Shown: in pieces, positions 60,226 through 64,000 of the stretch | How positions within the stretch are numbered: position 1 is the first letter of the stretch | Layout of the letters: the number at the start of each line of letters is the position of its first letter | From: Selaginella tamariscina | Taxonomy: Eukaryota; Streptophyta; Lycopodiopsida; Selaginellales; Selaginellaceae | Direction of reading: 5' to 3' | NCBI GenBank assembly: GCA_003024785.1 | Contig: PUQB01000376.1 | Coordinates: 1 to 64,000 of the forward strand | Length of the DNA stretch: 64,000 nt | The notes under the pieces: generated by a model | Told to the model about the DNA's origin: nothing | What the model saw: only the letters and a program-made list of their open reading frames with translations | Databases searched by the model: none | Program-made: the position numbers and the translations under genes

Positions 60226-60838
60226 TTTCGCACCCATCACCAAAATCTCCAATACAAAAACAAAAATTGTCCGCATTTTGAGAATGAATAAATAAATAAA
60301 TAAATTAATTAAAAATAGATAAAAATATGCTATTTTCAATAAAAGAAAAGAAACGAAAACAAGTGTGTATTTTTAACCCTTGTACTTTATAAAGCCTTAA
60401 TGTGCCAACGCACAGTGTTTATCTTCTAGCTCATTTAATAAAAGTCCATGTATATATTTCTTCCACGGCAAAATAACTCGTGTAAATGCCACGTTGGGAA
60501 GGCAGAATCCTTATTAGGGCTCTGGTTTGATAAATAACACGTGGACCAACAGTGGACATTCTTTTATTTGAAAAACTCCACCTAATGATCCTAAAATGCC
60601 ACGTTTTCACCACGTCAGCAAGCTAGACGTTGGAGAGGTATATTTTCGCGTTTATTCATTACATGTGTACGTATATTTGAATGTGCGTGCGTGCGTCCGT
60701 ACGCGTGCGTGACTCGTTTAAGAGAGACAACCCTATTCTTTTGATTTCATCTGAATTTAATTAATTGTAAAATTTTTATTTAATTTTTTCAAATGTGGGG
60801 TAATTTCTGTTCTTGTGATATGCATATTTCTTATGCTG
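60226..60838. other. Spacer between two head-to-head GH1 relics
   Basis: AT-rich. ACGTGG/CCACGT words at 60481-60620 (gccacgt, cacgtgg, ccacgtt) form a small cluster of G-box-like ACGT cores. No gene; the ORF at 60431-60613 is unsupported. Confidence 0.4.
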
Positions 60839-61430
60839 CGTGGAGATTGTTGATGGCGCGAACAAGACTAGCCGTTCGATGAACAGATGTAGCTTTCCGA
60901 AAGTATTCGTGTTTATCAGGTATTTTACTTTAAAAAACAAATTTAATTTTGATATTTTATTTATAAAAAGTATATTTATTTCTTATTTGGTGATGTTTAA
61001 TTTAGTACGAAGGAGCAGGATGGTCAAAAGCCCCGAGACACTCCAGGTTTTAACTCAAATGTATAATTAATTTATTTTGATTAAGTATTAATGTAATTTG
61101 TTATTATTTAAGTATTTTTTTAGAGGCAATTTTGCACATTATAATAGATGATTAACGATCTGCTTAGTGAAGGTAATCAAGAACACACACGGATATACAC
61201 ACACATGCACATATACTAATCCATGTGTATAGGAATTCAGCCTTATATTACTCTGTACCGATCTCCCTCAAGCACTTGAAGACATAGATAGTGTAAGAAA
61301 TGAATATAATAACAAAATATTTAAGACTACTAATTAATATTATTAATGTTTTTTAATATGCAGGAATAAGTTTGCAGCATATGCAGAGGAAATGTTTTTA
61401 CCTACAGAGTTAAACACTGGATTTGTTTAA
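60839..61430 (+). pseudogene. Second GH1 beta-glucosidase fragment, opposite strand
   Basis: Exon pieces: 60840-60919 (SRSMNRCSFPKVFVF, like the minus-strand copy's RCSFPKGFVF), 61006-61046 (YEGAGWSKAPRHS), about 61149-61172 (INDLLSEG then gtaatc donor) and 61364-61430 (NKFAAYAEEMF, the FaxYAxxxF block of GH1). The exons for DAYRFSISW are missing. Intron positions equal those of the minus-strand relic. Confidence 0.75.
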
Positions 61431-62405
61431 TGAGCGTCTCTCATTTATTCAGCAGGTTATGCAGATGGTTACGGACTGCACTGTCCAACGGTTTTATGTA
61501 TCATACTTATGTACATTATAATATAAAACCATAGAGAAAATCATAATTAACAATTGACAAACGTACTTTTATAGAACTAATATGGCGATACTACCATTAA
61601 TTTTTTAAAGGAATAACATAGATACGCACGCACATTGTGTGTGTGTAATTCATTATAGTTAGGACATATGCTTGGAATATGATTCATCGTCGCCATCACA
61701 GTTTTATTTTAAATTTAAATCTCTTACTTTAAAGTTAATATTAATAAGATATTATTAACAATGCGTACATCCATGCTTAGAAATTGAATGTGAACATGTA
61801 TAAATATTATATGTAAGATGTGTAATGCTATTTAATATTCATATATATACATACACATGCGCGCGTGAGTATATATTCATGCATCAAAGTACTGACTCTG
61901 TATCGGCACATGCACCCCGGCCAATCCCCAGTTTAGGACACATAAGAGGACCCGGAATCGGCGGAGCGGAGATCGGTCAGGATCAGTCTCGTTCGGGGCG
62001 GGGCCGGTGACAGTTCCTAATCAGTAAAACCCCTACAAACCTTCTTGTGGTGGGCCGGGCCTCCGCTGGTGAACACCAATATGTATAAAGTATATTTTAA
62101 TTATTAAAAATATTATAATTTATAACTCTTAAGAATGAAATTTATATTAACTTGTTATCAGCCAGGTTAATTTTGATTAGATATAACTTTTTATTTAAAT
62201 TTTTTACTACAGTGACCAGCTTTAGTGTGTCCGTTAAGCACCGGCTCCACTTCAGTATGACGAAGACATTTTTACAAAGACTGTATTTGACACACACGTT
62301 CCTTTCAAAGAGCAAACGTGTTTGTCCTTTGGCTTTACCATAGGAACTTTCAATATCTCTTTACTAGACAAAATTACAAAGGATTTAATCTTTGGTTATA
62401 TTAGA
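61431..62405. other. Intergenic stretch, no supportable gene
   Basis: AT-rich, with a GC-richer patch at 61905-62070 (gaatcggcggagcggagatc, gttcggggcggggccggtga). The ORFs at 61825-62010 and 62152-62343 are not recognisable. Confidence 0.4.
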
Positions 62406-62407
62406 AA

Positions 62408-62480
62408 GAGACGGTGGGATTAATTCTGCTCACAATTCTTTACTACGGAAAAAAGGCAACGAAATTAATCCCGTCAATGT
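62408..62480. repeat. Two degenerate units of the GGCGGGATTAATCCCGCC palindrome outside the nested element
   Basis: acggtgggattaattctgc (about 62411) and caacgaaattaatcccgtc (about 62458) lie about 47 bp apart, the same spacing as in arrays 1 and 2. Confidence 0.6.
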
Positions 62481-62784
62481 TTCTGATCAAAATCGTGTTC
62501 ATAGTGGCCAGTCTCGAAGGTCTCATCTGTGTCGGAGTCGCTCTCATCATTGCTGCTCCTATGCCTGAGTACCTCGCTTCAAATATGATCTCCCTCTCAC
62601 TGGCTCATCATTAGCGTTGATCCAATTCTCTGTACCATACTGATCCGATGTGTCATCTGACCACTTGGTGAGCATGGCGAGATGAGTTTCTAGAAAGCTG
62701 CAAGGGCAGCCAAGAGCATACTTATAATTTTAATATTAAAACATACACTACTTAAGTTAGGTGACTTGAAATTCTATTTATATG

Positions 62785-63794
62785 AAGACGCGATACTGGT
62801 TCTGGTTTGGATTTCATATCGGAGGCGCTTGTTTGTGAATTGAGGCTTCCTACAGAGCCTTATTTAAATGACATAAGGGAACTGAAGTTCAAAATAGAAG
62901 GGATTTGCACAGTAGAATATTCATTGGGGAAATTTAAAAAGACAAGACGGTTCTTGGTATGTGACACGCGTAGTAATGATATGATATTAGGAGAAACCTG
63001 GTTACATAAGCACCGTCCCAGAAACTTCACCTTCTATAATTACTCGTTTCAATATCCATATGGAGGTGTGAAAAAACAGCGTTACCTAAATCCTAAGAAC
63101 CATAGCGTGTGTGCAACAAAGTACAATCTTAACAACCATATTATGTGTGCAACAAAGTACAACCTGGTTCATGCTGTTGTTCAAGTGGACGGAACACAGG
63201 AGCGTGTGCTTACCGTGGCCGTCTGGGACACTGGTGCTAACTGTGATGTAGTGGCTGAAGATTTTGTGGAAAAGTTGGGCTTACCCACAACCACAACTAC
63301 AGATGTCCCTGTCCACACTTTTCATGGGAACAGCGTAGCACGAAACTTGTGCGTCTTCGCTATTATGTAGGAGGCTTTTCGGATGAGAGGACTTTCAGAG
63401 TCATTCAATTCCCATGGAAATTGACATTTGGAATGCCTTGGCACCATGAACATTGTCCTGACATCAACTTTGAGACACGGCAACTGGTGTTTTCTGGCAA
63501 TGAGAACCAACAACATTGTATCCAGTATGGCAAGGATTATTTAGATCTCGCCAAAGTGACTTCTCCACCTTGCAAAGATGGTTTATCTTCCCCAAACCAG
63601 GTGGAAACGTAAACCAGGCGTTCTTCTGGATTGCACCTGTTATCGTTATGTCTTGTTGCTTCTTTACTATTTCAATATGTTTCTTTTGGATGAAGCGTGG
63701 GGCATGGGTTGATTTTGCTATCGCTTTTTGTTGGTTCTCATGGGCAATTTTACTTATTTTATTTCTCAACCTCGGATGGACGCGTTTCAAGTAA
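62785..63794 (+). pseudogene. Dual retropepsin-like gene, copy iv (best preserved)
   Basis: Domain 1 begins GDTGSGLDFISEALVCELR at about 62790 and continues to NDMILGETWLHKHRPRNFTF. The upstream start seen in copy iii (MVSNDDS) is missing. A linker with a doubled CATKYNL follows. Domain 2 reads VQVDGTQERVLTVAVWDTG, ANCDVVAEDFVEKLGLP, and VPVHTFHG. A shift near 63333 moves it to the frame RYYVGGFSDERTFRV, FGMPWHHEHCPDINFETRQL. A last frame (63605-63794) is hydrophobic: AFFWIAPVIVMSCCFFTISI and WVDFAIAFCWFSWAILLILF, two likely membrane spans before a stop. Both catalytic DTG triplets are intact. Two active sites on one chain could act without dimerising, as in pepsins, but that is inference. 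Confidence 0.65.
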
Positions 63795-64000
63795 TTTCAA
63801 CTTGTCTGAAATTGTATCTTCTCTCTCTCTCATGAAATGTCATTTTCCAAATTACATACACACTCGTTTGATAAATATGGTTGTTATGCTTCTATCAAAA
63901 TGATCAAAATGCAAACATTAATGATGGTTTATGAAGTTCAAATCATACTTTATAAATAATGAGAATGCAAGTAATCCAAACGTCCTAACCACAAGAACAC
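63795..64000. other. Sequence downstream of copy iv, shared with copies i-iii
   Basis: Inverse match to 1640-1850, so the duplicated block continues beyond the gene towards the window end. No gene. Confidence 0.5.

Overview
Organism. The window looks like AT-rich nuclear DNA of a land plant or close streptophyte. Genes carry GT-AG introns, long stretches are non-coding, Ty3/gypsy elements of plant type are present, there is a short TTTAGGG telomere-type stretch near 50.3 kb, and plant-type GH1 beta-glucosidase and plant-type FCP1-like HAD phosphatase fragments occur. A Hedgehog-type Hint (Hog) domain is unusual for flowering plants and suggests a bryophyte or other early-diverging lineage, but the species cannot be fixed from sequence alone.

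Region 1 (1-39.5 kb) is a cluster of genes encoding a secreted chitin-binding (hevein-type) peptide fused to a Hog-type Hint domain. Six copies alternate in orientation: A- (1-651), B+ (4537-5718), C- (11753-12875), D+ (16731-17868), E- (20732-21851) and F+ (28487-29627). Two older relics follow (G 35.5-36.0 kb, H 39.16-39.55 kb). B is the only copy whose five exons join into one clean reading frame (294 aa). F is open through the Hint core but has a late frameshift. A, C and E share disabling deletions, and D has several 1-nt deletions. Each divergent pair shares a central segment holding a decayed gene with two retropepsin-like domains (copies i-iii; copy iv lies at 62.8-63.8 kb). Promoters have a TATA box and a cluster of WRKY-type W-boxes. 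A short internally deleted gypsy element (24633-27387) sits inside the E/F unit, and its exact empty site is preserved in the A/B and C/D units.

Region 2 (39.58-57.69 kb) is a Ty3/gypsy retrotransposon on the minus strand. Its gag is split by a 13.2-kb nested element (about 43631-56867) with short terminal inverted repeats and a probable 9-bp target duplication. The nested element carries a plant-type FCP1-like phosphatase fragment and a long decayed minus-strand gene, possibly ParB-like plus methyltransferase-like. It also has a plus-strand gene resembling DUF7869-type transposase-like proteins, whose C-terminal half lies inverted downstream. Two arrays of an 18-bp perfect palindrome, GGCGGGATTAATCCCGCC (about 24 and 18 copies, period about 45 bp), lie directly upstream of the two divergent genes on either side of an AT-rich repeat-filled centre.

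Region 3 (57.7-64 kb) holds two head-to-head GH1 beta-glucosidase relics, two more degenerate palindrome units near 62.4 kb, and dual-retropepsin copy iv.

Most reading frames outside Hint copy B carry frameshifts. Many are single-base indels, so some may be assembly errors rather than true decay. Family assignments rest on motifs recognised by eye; no search was run.
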